This document shows, piece by piece, positions 1-9,055 of a stretch of 64,000 nucleotides of DNA. Every line of letters begins with the position of its first letter. Within the stretch, counting starts at the first letter, position 1. Origin of the DNA: Desulfuribacillus stibiiarsenatis (GTDB lineage: Bacteria; Bacillota; Bacilli; Desulfuribacillales; Desulfuribacillaceae); the NCBI RefSeq assembly GCF_001742305.1, contig NZ_MJAT01000022.1, positions 186,001-250,000 of the forward strand. Reading direction: 5' to 3'. A program made the translations under genes and the position numbers. Under the pieces are notes generated by a model, which searched no databases, had not been told where the DNA came from, and saw only the letters and a program-made list of their open reading frames with translations.

Positions 1-1
1 C

Positions 2-2158
2 CAAGCGAACGCAAGGATGGTACTAGAACGTTACGAAATAACAGCTAGGTTATTCTTGAAGAGAGAAATGGAGATATTAACGCTACATTATAAGCTGCTA
101 GGTTATGAGCAAAGTGATAAAGTTCTAGAAAGCATCAAGGATAATCCTAAATACTTAGAATCATATATTATGAACGCAGAGGGTTTCATTACCCATGCGA
201 CTGTTGATAGGATGATAGGATATCAATACAAAGGTAAAGAAATCTTTAAAGTAGCGAGGAATGCAAATCAGCCATTCCCGTTGATAAGATTCCATCCCTT
301 TGAGCAAAGATTACTTATCAATCTTGTCATTCCGACCTTTAACGATCGTAGGCAGTTAACTCAGATTGCAGTACATGAACTAGATCCAATTTGGTTAGAA
401 GAACGCTTAGAATTTGAGTATCAAGCAAGTGATGGAGAAATTCATCTAGTAAATACAAATGGAATTATCTATTTAACGCTGCCCAAGAATGATTCAAAAA
501 AACTGAATGCATTTGGAATTGCTACGTCCATCTTTGACTATGGATTTACGCTGGAACATTTAGAACAAAACCAGAGTGGACTGAATGATTTTATTAGTGA
601 TAACCATTTAATTGTTTATAAAAATATAGATTCTGATTTAGGATTTGTTGTCAATCGCGTCTCATTAGATACAATTAGTGAGCAATTGAGAAGTATCTAT
701 GTCATCATGGTTAAAGGTGCCCTTGTTGGAATGCTTTTTTTCATATTTTACGGCTTTTATGTAGCTAGGCGAACCGTGAAACCAATACGTGAGTTATCTG
801 TTCAATTGAAGGAAGCACTGAAAGGTGAAAAAATGACCGTCATTTACGATCAACAATCGGAGCTTTCAATCATTGGTGACGCTTTTAATCAAGCTTGGGA
901 AGATAATAAAATCATGAATCAGCAGTTAGTAAAAGAGAGAGAAACAGCAAAGCGTGAAAAGCAAAAAGCTGAAGAAGCAAATGCTGCGAAAAGCAGGTTT
1001 TTAGCTACAATGAGTCACGAAATACGAACCCCAATGAACGCTATTATTGGTATGACGGATGTATTAGACGAACTAGCCAACACACAAGAACAAAGAAATT
1101 ATATTCGTATATTGAAGAAAAATGGAGAGCATCTATTAAAAATTATTAACGCAGTCCTCGATTTAGCTAAAATAGAAGCAGGAGAAATAAAGCTGTCTAT
1201 GAGTGCAGTTAATGTTTCGGAAATGGTATATGAAGTAGGGGACACCTATAGCTATATAGCAGATCAAAAGGGTTTGCAACTTACGGTAGATATTAACTTA
1301 GATAAAGAAATGAAATGCCTTGCTTGGATTGATGAAGATAAAGTGCGTCAAGTACTGGTTAACCTGATTGGTAATGCTATTAAGTATACGGAAAAAGGTA
1401 GCATTAATTTAAAATTAGAATGTGATCAGCGCTCTCTTCGATTGATTGTAGAAGACACGGGGATTGGACTGTCACAAGATAAGGTAGAAACTATCTTTAA
1501 CGAATTTATTCAGCTAGATACTTCGACGACCCGCAGTTATGGTGGAACTGGTTTAGGGTTGACTATATCCAAGAAACTGGTAGAGATTATGGGGGGTCAA
1601 ATTTGGGTTGAAAGTCAAGAAGGAATTGGCAGTAAATTTATGGTTCAAATACCGTACAAACCAGTTACTGAATCCTACGACTTAGAAGAAGTGAACAATA
1701 TTGACAAAGCTACTGAAACACTTTCTTGGCGTCATGGGGATAAAACAGAGGCTAACGCGAAAAGAATTCTACTAGTAGATGATGCAGTCGATAATCGATT
1801 GTTAATCAAAGCATATCTTAAAAATCTTCCATACCATATTGAAGAAGCAACAAATGGTATAGAAGCCTATGAGAAATTTGTAGAGGGAGACTTTGACTTG
1901 GTACTCATGGATATTCAAATGCCATTATTGGATGGATATCAAGCAACTTTGCAAATAAGAAAGTGGGAGCAAGAAAATAACAAAGTCGCGACTCCAATCA
2001 TTGCACTTTCTGCATATGCACTGAAAGAGGACCAGGAACGTAGTATTCAGGCTGGCTGTAATGAACATATGAACAAACCTGTGAAAAAGAATGATTTGTT
2101 AAGCAAAATCGACAGTTATATATTTAAGAATAGAAGAGGTAAGGAAGCTAAGGATTAA
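2..2158 (+). CDS. Hybrid sensor histidine kinase with C-terminal receiver (5' end outside window)
   Basis: Membrane-bound sensor kinase whose ligand cannot be told. The reading frame is open to the window edge and the first ATG (17) has no spaced ribosome site, so the true start lies upstream. Numbering from that ATG: a probable extracytoplasmic sensor region to about residue 225, one transmembrane segment (about 228-250), HAMP and coiled coil (250-325), a HisKA box with phospho-acceptor His334 in SHEIRTPMN, a HATPase with N and G boxes (about 438-548; DTGIGL, GGTGLGL), then a receiver with Asp632 in [11 protein letters not shown]. No separate partner regulator is adjacent. The receiver has no output domain, so it probably feeds a phosphorelay. 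Membership of the sulfur region is positional only. Confidence 0.92.
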   Translation, partial: QANARMVLERYEITARLFLKREMEILTLHYKLLGYEQSDKVLESIKDNPKYLESYIMNAEGFITHATVDRMIGYQYKGKEIFKVARNANQPFPLIRFHPFEQRLLINLVIPTFNDRRQLTQIAVHELDPIWLEERLEFEYQASDGEIHLVNTNGIIYLTLPKNDSKKLNAFGIATSIFDYGFTLEHLEQNQSGLNDFISDNHLIVYKNIDSDLGFVVNRVSLDTISEQLRSIYVIMVKGALVGMLFFIFYGFYVARRTVKPIRELSVQLKEALKGEKMTVIYDQQSELSIIGDAFNQAWEDNKIMNQQLVKERETAKREKQKAEEANAAKSRFLATMSHEIRTPMNAIIGMTDVLDELANTQEQRNYIRILKKNGEHLLKIINAVLDLAKIEAGEIKLSMSAVNVSEMVYEVGDTYSYIADQKGLQLTVDINLDKEMKCLAWIDEDKVRQVLVNLIGNAIKYTEKGSINLKLECDQRSLRLIVEDTGIGLSQDKVETIFNEFIQLDTSTTRSYGGTGLGLTISKKLVEIMGGQIWVESQEGIGSKFMVQIPYKPVTESYDLEEVNNIDKATETLSWRHGDKTEANAKRILLVDDAVDNRLLIKAYLKNLPYHIEEATNGIEAYEKFVEGDFDLVLMDIQMPLLDGYQATLQIRKWEQENNKVATPIIALSAYALKEDQERSIQAGCNEHMNKPVKKNDLLSKIDSYIFKNRRGKEAKD

Positions 2159-2278
2159 TTATAATGATGTATTGAATTGCAAGGGTTAAACTAAATTATA
2201 TTGTAGACTCTAGTAATATATGGTATTTTTGAGGCATTAACGTTTCGGAACTTCAGAGAGAGACTATGGAGGATTCAT

Positions 2279-2512
2279 ATGCAGGAGAAGACAATTGATT
2301 GCATTGGGGAAATGTGTCCCATACCAATTCTTAAAGCAGAACAAGAGCTCAAGGCATTAGGGAACCAAGATAAGGTTCATATCAAAACAGATCATAGCTG
2401 TACCATGCAGTCCGTTGTAAAACACTTTCAGAATAAGCTAGGATATCCTAGTTCTGTACAAGAAATCGATTATGGGATATGGCTTATCACAATTGAAAAA
2501 AGAACAAAATAA
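2279..2512 (+). CDS. TusA/YedF-family sulfur carrier protein
   Basis: 77-residue single-domain protein of the TusA/SirA/YedF family. The family signature is seen near the N-terminus as GEMCPIPILKAEQEL; the Cys of CPxP is the persulfide-carrying residue in the family. A GGAGG ribosome site lies at 2268-2272. It is cytoplasmic, with no signal peptide. Family members pass sulfane sulfur between proteins and are often encoded beside YeeE/YedE transporters, as here (3675-4850), and sometimes linked to selenium metabolism. I infer a role in intracellular handling of sulfur taken up or produced by neighbouring gene products. It ends at a bidirectional terminator shared with the convergent LysR gene. 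Confidence 0.9.
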   Translation: MQEKTIDCIGEMCPIPILKAEQELKALGNQDKVHIKTDHSCTMQSVVKHFQNKLGYPSSVQEIDYGIWLITIEKRTK

Positions 2513-2541
2513 AAAGGGGTTAACAGAAACCCCTTTCTTTT
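2513..2541. terminator. Bidirectional rho-independent terminator between tusA-like and lysR-like genes
   Basis: A nine-base-pair stem (AAAGGGGTT at 2513-2521 with AACCCCTTT at 2528-2536) is flanked by an A-run on the left and a T-rich tail on the right. It can therefore end both convergent transcripts. It overlaps the last codons of the LysR-type gene. Confidence 0.8.
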
Positions 2542-3452
2542 GAATGCAATAATTCCAGAAATGCTTGCGCTAAGGAAGATTTAATCTTCTTCGGATGATA
2601 GGCTAAGCTAATTGTATGATAGAATAAGAACTCTTTTACTTTAATTGCCTTTAAAGTTTTATAATGGAGTTCTTTTTTTACTGCTATGCGTGGCAATAGT
2701 GATAGGCCACGTTCCGACGCTACAGTAGATATGATGGCGCTTGTTTGGTCCATTTCCATTAGAATCTTTAATTTGTTCAGATCCATACCTTCTTGAATCA
2801 ACTTCGCTTCAATGGTAGCACGAATTCCAGACCCTTTCTCACGGAAAATCCACTGACAATTCATAAAATCCTGAATACAAATCTCATCAATATCCTCCCA
2901 AGTTTCAGTGTGAGGAACAACAATTACTAGCTCATCCCTAGCAATTCTCTGCAGCACAATGCCTTCGTCCTTCAATGTTTGTTTGTCCTCATCTTTAATG
3001 GGGCCCTCAAGAATTGCGAAATCGACACTTCCGTTAAGCGTAGATTCAATCGCTTCTTTCGTGTTCGTAATTCTAGTAATAATTTTACTATCTGGGTATT
3101 CCTCATGAAAAATAAAGAGTGTACATGGTAAGGCATACTGTCCCACAGTGCTAGATGTAGCTACTAAAAGCTCCGTTTGAACGTTATTCATTTTAGTTAC
3201 GTCTTTTCTCATATTCTCTGCGATGGTGACTAGCTTTTGTCCATATTCATAGACAAGATTACCAACCTCAGTAGGAGTTACACCTTTATTACTACGCTCA
3301 AGTAATGTCGCATTTAATTGGTTTTCTAACTCTTGAATTTGTAAGCTTAACGCCGGTTGTGACATGTGTAATGCTTTGGCAGCCTTAGAAATACTACCAT
3401 GTTGTATCACGTGACAAAAGGATTCTATAGCTGTTAAATTCATTCGGAGCAC
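2520..3452 (-). CDS. LysR-type transcriptional regulator (CysL/CysB-like)
   Basis: 310-residue LysR regulator. The N-terminal winged helix-turn-helix (residues about 4-62; FCHVIQHGSISKAAKALHMSQPALSLQIQELE) is textbook for the family. A periplasmic-binding-protein-like effector domain (about 90-300) follows. It is convergent with the TusA-like gene and divergent from the YeeE/YedE transporter. LysR proteins commonly control the divergent gene, so regulation of 3675-4850 is the simplest inference. An AGGTG ribosome site precedes the ATG on the minus strand. A perfect 8-bp direct repeat lies 22-37 bp upstream of its start. The effector is unknown; a sulfur metabolite is plausible from context only. 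Confidence 0.93.
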   Translation of the reverse strand: MLRMNLTAIESFCHVIQHGSISKAAKALHMSQPALSLQIQELENQLNATLLERSNKGVTPTEVGNLVYEYGQKLVTIAENMRKDVTKMNNVQTELLVATSSTVGQYALPCTLFIFHEEYPDSKIITRITNTKEAIESTLNGSVDFAILEGPIKDEDKQTLKDEGIVLQRIARDELVIVVPHTETWEDIDEICIQDFMNCQWIFREKGSGIRATIEAKLIQEGMDLNKLKILMEMDQTSAIISTVASERGLSLLPRIAVKKELHYKTLKAIKVKEFLFYHTISLAYHPKKIKSSLAQAFLELLHSKERGFC

Positions 3453-3473
3453 CTACTTTCGAGTTGTGTAAGA

Positions 3474-3489
3474 TTGCATCTTTGCATCT
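3474..3489. repeat. Tandem 8-bp direct repeat upstream of the LysR gene
   Basis: TTGCATCT occurs twice head to tail in the divergent intergenic region, 22 bp before the LysR start codon. It could be an autoregulatory site or chance. No other copy was noticed nearby. Confidence 0.5.
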
Positions 3490-3560
3490 ATGTAACATTC
3501 TGTTAAACTTATTTATAGAGACCACATTACATTTGCCATACTAAATCGAGTTTCCATTCA

Positions 3561-3585
3561 TAAAGAAAGCTTAGTTCAGATGGAG
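3561..3585 (-). repeat. Partial inverted copy of the hairpin-mosaic repeat
   Basis: Read on the minus strand, this stretch ends in AACTAAGCTTTCTTTA, matching the AACTAAG and (A)AGTTTTCTTTA ends of the repeat seen at 14501-14585, 21037-21258, 27118-27212 and 36685-36762. It closely matches the copy at 11335-11393. As there, it sits directly before a leader element. Confidence 0.55.
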
Positions 3586-3639
3586 CGTTACATATCTCCC
3601 ACATATAACATTGGAGGATTAGTATCGCCGCTGAGATAA
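3585..3639 (+). promoter_or_regulatory. Recurrent structured leader element, copy A
   Basis: The 5' region of the YeeE/YedE-type gene contains ATCTCCCAC, a TATA-containing loop, an imperfect GGAG return arm and the 3' block CGCCGCTGAGATAA. The 3' block is identical to that of copy B (11397-11459) and similar to copies C (12762-12816) and E (63006-63068). Pairing in the middle of the stem is weaker here than in B or C. The class is unassigned; the function is inferred only from position and recurrence. Confidence 0.5.
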
Positions 3640-3674
3640 TTAGTTTGCCATTCTAACAAATTGGAGAGAAAAGT

Positions 3675-4850
3675 ATGATTCTATCAAAACAAAGGGAAAT
3701 TGGATTTATCCTTGTGATTGTCAATTTCATAGGAATCGTTGCTACTATCGTCTGCTCTAATTATAATCTAGCAATTGCTTGGAGCCTTGGGCTTTGTTTT
3801 GGTTTTGTGTTTCAACGGTCTAGGTTTTGTACTGTTGGTGCAATTCGTGATGTATTTTTGTTAGGAAATTATAATCTAGCCAAGGGTGTTTTAATCTATT
3901 TATCGTTATCAACTACGTTTTTCACAATCTTGTATACAATCTCTTTATTCAGTCCGTTAAAGATTGTTGCCAAACTGGAACCTATTGGTCTTATGACACT
4001 GATTGGCGCATTTATCTTTGGCATTGGCATGGTCATTGCCGGAGGATGTGCCTCTGGAATTCTAATCCGTATGGGTGAAGGGCTCATTATGCAGTGGTGG
4101 GGATTCCTTGGCCTCATTGTAGGTTCTTTTTTAGGTGTATGGCTATATGATTGGCATCATCCACTGAATTATGGCATTTCCTATGTGTTCCTTCCCGAGT
4201 ATCTTGGTTTGCCAATTGCTATGGTGTTGCAAATGACCGTTTTACTAGGAATGCTGGGTCTGTTTTATTATCTTGATTACAAGAACAAAATGATAGATTA
4301 TCCGTTTCCTCAGTCGTTTCAACAAACAGCAGCCTCTCTATCAGCGACCGATAAAATCCTCAAAAAACCATGGCCCTACACTTGGGGTGCTATTATTTTA
4401 GCGATTTTAAGCTCCTTTGTGTATTTGTGGAACCAATTCTGGGGAATTACGAATGGTCTTATCCATTTATTTGCGGGACTTACAGACCGTTTTATCATGG
4501 ACATCAACCACTGGACGTTCTTCGCAAAGAATCCGAATCAGCATTTGTTGTTCTTCAATCATCCACTGGTTCCCTTGGTGATCGCCACTGTCATAGGATC
4601 CTTTGTCGCATCATTACTTGCCAGAGAGTTCCGGATCCGCAAAACGGCCCACCCAAGGTTTATCTATTCAGCGATAATTGGCGGTTTCCTCATGGGATTT
4701 GGTGCTAGGTTGGCCCACGGATGTAATGTGAGTGCCGTTATGACGGGAATTCCAACATATTCCCTGCATGGCTGGGTATTCTTAATTTTCATGACTTTAG
4801 GTGTACTTGCGGGGATTCGAATCCTAACAAAGTACCTGGTTGTTTTTTAA
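3675..4850 (+). CDS. YeeE/YedE (TsuA-like) family sulfur-compound transporter
   Basis: 391-residue polytopic membrane protein, nearly all hydrophobic segments, probably nine or ten helices. It carries the duplicated YeeE/YedE motifs, each with an invariant-type Cys: QRSRFCTVGA (about residue 50), AGGCASGILIRMGEG (about 120) and ARLAHGCNVSAVMTG (about 350). Characterised family members (TsuA) import thiosulfate, moving it along membrane cysteines; YedE homologues are also linked to selenium metabolism. A TusA-like partner lies one gene away and a LysR gene is divergent. I infer uptake of thiosulfate or another sulfane-sulfur compound. A GGAGAG ribosome site precedes the ATG, and a terminator follows at 4903-4940, so the gene is monocistronic. 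Confidence 0.9.
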   Translation: MILSKQREIGFILVIVNFIGIVATIVCSNYNLAIAWSLGLCFGFVFQRSRFCTVGAIRDVFLLGNYNLAKGVLIYLSLSTTFFTILYTISLFSPLKIVAKLEPIGLMTLIGAFIFGIGMVIAGGCASGILIRMGEGLIMQWWGFLGLIVGSFLGVWLYDWHHPLNYGISYVFLPEYLGLPIAMVLQMTVLLGMLGLFYYLDYKNKMIDYPFPQSFQQTAASLSATDKILKKPWPYTWGAIILAILSSFVYLWNQFWGITNGLIHLFAGLTDRFIMDINHWTFFAKNPNQHLLFFNHPLVPLVIATVIGSFVASLLAREFRIRKTAHPRFIYSAIIGGFLMGFGARLAHGCNVSAVMTGIPTYSLHGWVFLIFMTLGVLAGIRILTKYLVVF

Positions 4851-4902
4851 TAGATTCATTAAATTCTTCACAATATAAGCATATTCCATATTCTTCGAAA
4901 AG

Positions 4903-4940
4903 ACAAACATATCTCGCGATGCGGGGTATGTTTGTTTTTT
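4903..4940 (+). terminator. Rho-independent terminator after the YeeE/YedE gene
   Basis: Perfect 9-bp stem ACAAACATA / TATGTTTGT (4903-4911 with 4927-4935) closes a GC-rich loop and is followed by a T-run. Confidence 0.85.
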
Positions 4941-5035
4941 ATGGCTATAAAACATGACTATAGCGCAAAACCCTCCCTCGTGTAATACATAAGGCTAGTG
5001 GTGAAATTCCGCGTTTTTTATGAATTTTCAATGAA

Positions 5036-5064
5036 TTGAAGTGTGATATCTCACGCGTTATAGT
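5036..5064 (+). promoter_or_regulatory. Candidate promoter of the molybdoenzyme operon with embedded dyad operators
   Basis: TTGAAG (5036-5041), 17-bp spacer, TATAGT (5059-5064) fits a sigma-A promoter. The spacer holds a near-perfect palindrome, GTGTGATATCTCAC (5041-5054). A second inverted pair, CTCAC/GTGAG, brackets the -10 box (about 5050-5069). A third palindrome, TGAAATTTCA, lies at 5077-5086. This layout suggests repression or tuning by a dimeric regulator. The TGTGA half-site resembles Crp/Fnr sites, but the spacing to TCAC is 4 rather than 6, so the regulator is not assigned. Confidence 0.5.
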
Positions 5065-5142
5065 GTGAGTAAGAGTTGAAATTTCACATTTTAATCACGA
5101 TTAATCGATTTTGTAAATTTTCAGAGAGAAAGGAGAATGGCA

Positions 5143-7329
5143 GTGAAAAAATTTAATAGAAGAACATTTATAAAAGCCGCCGCAGCTTCAGGTGTAGTTG
5201 GCTCAGTGCCAATGTATCTAAGTTTAGCAGACCATAAAAAAGTTGCTTCGGAAGAGCCACTTAAGAAAGTTTGGTCACAATGTAATGGTTGTGCGAGTAT
5301 GTGCTCCAAGGCTGTTTATTCCAAAAACAATCGCCTGTGGAAAGTAGAAGGTCATCCGTTACATTTGAAGTCTGGAGGCCGCTTATGTGCCCGAGGGCAT
5401 GGTATGGCAGCAGATGTCTATAATACTTCTCGCGTTACACAACCAATGAAACGCGTAGGCGATACATTTGAGCCAATATCTTGGGAACAGGCATTTTCAG
5501 AAATTGGAGAAAAGCTTGGAAAGATTGTGGAGGAACATAAAGGGGACTCCGTACTCTGGGTAGAACATGGCCCACGTGGTAAGTTCTATGCTGATATTTT
5601 ATTAGACTTAATCGGATCGCCAAATTATTGCACTCACTACTCTACATGCTTTACTTCAAAAACTAACGTATGGCCTAAGATGGTCGGCGATTCTTTAGCG
5701 GCAGATCATGAAAATGCCAACTACTTATTATTCGTCGGAAGAAACTTCGGCGGAGGGATTATCCCAAATGGAATGAACAAGATTCATAAGGCGATTGAAA
5801 GAGGAGCAAAGCTTGTTGTAGTAGATCCAAAATATAACGAAATGGCTAAAATTGCTCATGATTGGGTCCCAATCCGACCGGGTACTGACCTTGCATTCTA
5901 TCTAGGTCTTGCGCACACACTTATCTCGGAGAACCTATATGATCGTAATTTTGTGAACAGAAACGTACTAGGATTTAGCGAATTCTGGGAAGCAAATAAA
6001 ACGGCAAGTGCCGACTGGGCTTCAGAGGTTACTGGCATTCCAGCGGATAAAATCCGTGAAATTGCTAGGGATATGGCAGCTAGCGCACCAAAAGCGATAT
6101 TAGAACCAGGATGGCATGGATTGAACTGTCACTATGTGAACAGTACGCAAACAGCCCAAATGAATGTAATACTCAATGCTTTAGTCGGCAATTTCTATAA
6201 AATCGGTGGGCTGTACCCAGGGCAAGATATCCCATTTGGATCGGTTGACCGCAAAATGCCACCGTTCAAACGTAAGGGAGAACGTGCAGACGGCGCTGGT
6301 GTGAAAGGGAAGTTCCCAACAGTTGAACCTGGTCGTGGAATTGCGCAAATCACACCACAATTGGTAGAGGAAGGGTTAATTAAAGCGGTATTTATTTATC
6401 ACTATAACCCATTACGTACAGCACCTAACCCAGAATACCAGAAGAAAATCAAAGATGCTGAATTAGTAGTCGTCATTCCGACGGATTGGAATGAAACAGC
6501 GGTTCACACGGCGCACTACATCCTTCCAGAAGACTATTATCTGGAAAGAACAGAAACACCAAGGAATAATAGTGGTCATTTAGCGCACATATACCCACAA
6601 ATCTCAATTCGTGCGAAAGCTCTAGACCCGATTCACGATACGAAGCCACTCCGTGAAATCGTAGCAGGAATTTGTGAAGCAATGGGATATGAAGGATACT
6701 TTAATTTTACTATCGAAGACGAAGTCAAAGCAGCGTTGTCAACGGTAGAAGGGTTAACACCGGAGCGTTTATATGAAGAAGGAACAATAGAGTTTACGAC
6801 CCATTTCATGGAAGGAGTTCCATTAGAGTTTAAGACTTCCACGAAGAAGATTAACTTTAAGGTTCCGGAATATGAAGCCAACGGATTTAGCGGAGTCCCT
6901 ACGTGGGTACCTCCTGCTACATGGCCGAAGGAAGAGAATGAATTCCGTCTTATCCATGGGAAACAGCCTTGGCATTCCCATAGTATTACTGCCAATAATC
7001 CGTACTTGATGGCAATTACGAAAGCGTATAACGGGGAATGGATGTGGATGAATAAAGTTCGTGCCGATAAGCTAGGAATTAAAAATGGCGATACGGTTAC
7101 AGTGCAATCTTCCGTTTCCACCAAACAGGCAAAAGTAAAAGTGACAGAATTGGTTCACCCTGATTGCGTATGGATTTCTAACTCCTATGGAAACTTCTCT
7201 GAGAGACAAAAGGACGGTTACGGTGTAGGTGTAAACTTCAATGATTTCTTAGAGTTGCAAGTCGAACCTATGGCGGGCGGTACCAATAGTCAAGAAATCA
7301 TCGTAAAAATAACGAAGGGGGTAAGCTAA
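5143..7329 (+). CDS. Tat-exported molybdopterin oxidoreductase, PsrA/PhsA-like catalytic subunit
   Basis: About 728 residues, the usual size of polysulfide/thiosulfate reductase catalytic subunits and shorter than typical ArrA or TtrA. A GTG start at 5143 is preferred: AAGGAG (5130-5135) sits 7 bases before it but only 1 base before the in-frame ATG at 5137. Features in order: twin-arginine signal (NRRTFIK), a [4Fe-4S] motif C-x2-C-x3-C with a fourth Cys in GGRLCARG, the Mo-bisMGD domains, and a C-terminal molydopterin-binding domain (HGKQPWHSH, about residues 610-725). HYSTCFTSK, about residue 175, probably supplies the Mo-ligating Cys. It acts on the outer face of the membrane with the next two gene products. 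The substrate could be polysulfide, sulfur, thiosulfate or an arsenic oxyanion; the rhodanese neighbours favour sulfur. Confidence 0.93.
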   Translation: MKKFNRRTFIKAAAASGVVGSVPMYLSLADHKKVASEEPLKKVWSQCNGCASMCSKAVYSKNNRLWKVEGHPLHLKSGGRLCARGHGMAADVYNTSRVTQPMKRVGDTFEPISWEQAFSEIGEKLGKIVEEHKGDSVLWVEHGPRGKFYADILLDLIGSPNYCTHYSTCFTSKTNVWPKMVGDSLAADHENANYLLFVGRNFGGGIIPNGMNKIHKAIERGAKLVVVDPKYNEMAKIAHDWVPIRPGTDLAFYLGLAHTLISENLYDRNFVNRNVLGFSEFWEANKTASADWASEVTGIPADKIREIARDMAASAPKAILEPGWHGLNCHYVNSTQTAQMNVILNALVGNFYKIGGLYPGQDIPFGSVDRKMPPFKRKGERADGAGVKGKFPTVEPGRGIAQITPQLVEEGLIKAVFIYHYNPLRTAPNPEYQKKIKDAELVVVIPTDWNETAVHTAHYILPEDYYLERTETPRNNSGHLAHIYPQISIRAKALDPIHDTKPLREIVAGICEAMGYEGYFNFTIEDEVKAALSTVEGLTPERLYEEGTIEFTTHFMEGVPLEFKTSTKKINFKVPEYEANGFSGVPTWVPPATWPKEENEFRLIHGKQPWHSHSITANNPYLMAITKAYNGEWMWMNKVRADKLGIKNGDTVTVQSSVSTKQAKVKVTELVHPDCVWISNSYGNFSERQKDGYGVGVNFNDFLELQVEPMAGGTNSQEIIVKITKGVS

Positions 7330-7330
7330 T

Positions 7331-7870
7331 ATGGCTCGCTATGCAATGTTGATTGATGCTTCTCGTTGTACTGGTTGCGGAGCATGTCGCGTCGCGTGTC
7401 AGATGCAGCATCAATTACCACCGAATATGTCGTTTAATCGACTGGAATTTAGAGAGCGTGGGATATTCCCAACAGTAAAACAAGAGATTGTACCTGTTCA
7501 ATGTATGCATTGTGACAATCCTCCTTGTCTGCACGTATGTCCTACGAACGCAACATATAAGCGCTCCGATGGCATAGTGCTTGTGGATCACGACAAATGC
7601 ATTGGCTGTAAGTATTGTATGACGGCATGCCCGTATGACGCTCGTACATTAAATGAAAAGCGTGTTCCAGAGAAATGTAAGTTCTGCTCTGAATATGTCG
7701 TACAGGGCCAGGAACCTCCATGTGCTAGTACGTGTATGTGTAGTGTACGTATCTTTGGCGACCTCGATGACCCTGATAGTGAAATTAGTAAAGCAATGGC
7801 AAAAAAATCTGTATATCAGTTGATTCCGGAAAAAGGAACCCGTCCGCGAATCTATTATGTGAAAAAATAG
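7331..7870 (+). CDS. Four-cluster [4Fe-4S] electron-transfer subunit (PsrB/DmsB family)
   Basis: 179 residues of the DmsB/PsrB/PhsB family. Four cysteine groups are visible: CTGCGACRVAC, CMHCDNPPCLHVC, CIGCKYCMTAC and CKFCSEYVV with a later CASTC. This is the arrangement that carries four [4Fe-4S] clusters linking the membrane quinol subunit to the catalytic subunit. There is no signal peptide, so it is presumably exported as a complex with the Tat-bearing subunit. It starts 1 bp after the catalytic gene stop, with a GGGGG-rich ribosome site, and is clearly co-transcribed. A TorD-type chaperone downstream fits co-folding before export. Confidence 0.95.
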   Translation: MARYAMLIDASRCTGCGACRVACQMQHQLPPNMSFNRLEFRERGIFPTVKQEIVPVQCMHCDNPPCLHVCPTNATYKRSDGIVLVDHDKCIGCKYCMTACPYDARTLNEKRVPEKCKFCSEYVVQGQEPPCASTCMCSVRIFGDLDDPDSEISKAMAKKSVYQLIPEKGTRPRIYYVKK

Positions 7871-7885
7871 AGGAGGGGTGAGACG

Positions 7886-9055
7886 ATGAAAAATGCAAAA
7901 TTATGGATAATCATATCCGCTATTATGATAGCCATTGGCGCAATTGGTGGAGTAATGATTCTTATCAATGGTGAGTCGGCTATGGGTACAACGGATCGAG
8001 TGCCATGGGGTGGTATGATTGGTGGTTATGAATTTTTTGCCGTTATGAGTACTGGACTATGTATGATAGCTGCTTTAGGAATCGTATTCCAATATAAAAG
8101 TTTCATACCAATTGCAAAGAGAGCAATAGTACTTGCGTTACTTTCATTAGTATCAGCATTTACAATTCTTCTTTTAGAACTTGGTAGACCTTGGAACATG
8201 ATTTACATTGCTTTTAGTCCAAATTTCATGTCCTCCATATGGTGGATGGGCGTGTTCTACGGAATATATATGGGGCTGTTAATGTTAATCCTCTACAGCA
8301 TGTATAAAGGCAATGAAAAACTTACGAAACAATTAACTTTGGTAGGTGCGATAGCAGCGATATTAGCTGTAAGCAATATAGGGAACTTATTTGGACTTGT
8401 GAATTCTCGTGGCCATTGGGCGACATCCATTTTACCAATCTATTTCATTATTGGTGCGCTTCTATCGGCAGTAGCACTACTAGCGGTAACAACGTATATT
8501 ACAGGTTCAAACGGAGGCGCGAAAGCCAAGCAATCTCTGCAATCGATACCGACAATTGGGAACTTGTTAGCGTTACTACTAGGCTCAACTATGATTATGG
8601 TTGCAGCAAAAACAATTGCTGGCCTATATGGTGGATTGCCAGGGAAATATGAGGCGACGATGGCTTTAATCAATGGGCCGTTAAGCATGTATTTCTGGGT
8701 ATTTGAAGTGTCAATCGGCATGGTCATTCCAATGTTCCTGCTTTTGAAATATCAAGGCAAGGATTTAGGGAAAATTGCTCTTGCAGGTGGAATGGCATTG
8801 GTTGGTATCTTCTTTATGAGATATGACTTTGTTGTTGCTGGTCAGATTGTCCCGTTGAAGGTAGTAGATGGTCTAAAAGAGACTGTATACCATGCGTATC
8901 ACACAGCATTACCAGCCTGGGCAGTTATGATTGGAGCGTTTGGAATAGGAATTCTTTTATATATACTAGCGGAACAAAAATTTGATTTAAATGATAGTTC
9001 CACAAGTAATCAAAAACGGATGGAGAACGACAAGGTCGTGAGTGCCCATGTTTAA
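7886..9055 (+). CDS. NrfD/PsrC-type membrane anchor and quinol-interacting subunit
   Basis: 389-residue integral membrane protein of the NrfD/PsrC superfamily, with about nine or ten hydrophobic segments beginning at residue 5 and a short charged C-terminus. Family members bind menaquinol and either transfer electrons to the Fe-S subunit or couple the reaction to proton movement. A strong ribosome site (GAGGAGGGGTG) lies before the ATG. It is third in the operon, 15 bp after the Fe-S gene; its 3' end overlaps the chaperone gene by 14 bp. Together, 5143-9055 encode a complete three-subunit respiratory reductase. Confidence 0.92.
   Translation: MKNAKLWIIISAIMIAIGAIGGVMILINGESAMGTTDRVPWGGMIGGYEFFAVMSTGLCMIAALGIVFQYKSFIPIAKRAIVLALLSLVSAFTILLLELGRPWNMIYIAFSPNFMSSIWWMGVFYGIYMGLLMLILYSMYKGNEKLTKQLTLVGAIAAILAVSNIGNLFGLVNSRGHWATSILPIYFIIGALLSAVALLAVTTYITGSNGGAKAKQSLQSIPTIGNLLALLLGSTMIMVAAKTIAGLYGGLPGKYEATMALINGPLSMYFWVFEVSIGMVIPMFLLLKYQGKDLGKIALAGGMALVGIFFMRYDFVVAGQIVPLKVVDGLKETVYHAYHTALPAWAVMIGAFGIGILLYILAEQKFDLNDSSTSNQKRMENDKVVSAHV

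Noticed and set aside
5143-7329. Catalytic subunit as arsenate reductase ArrA or tetrathionate reductase TtrA
   Set aside because: At about 728 residues it is shorter than those enzymes, and the NrfD anchor and rhodanese neighbours fit a Psr/Phs-type enzyme better; still not excluded by sequence alone.
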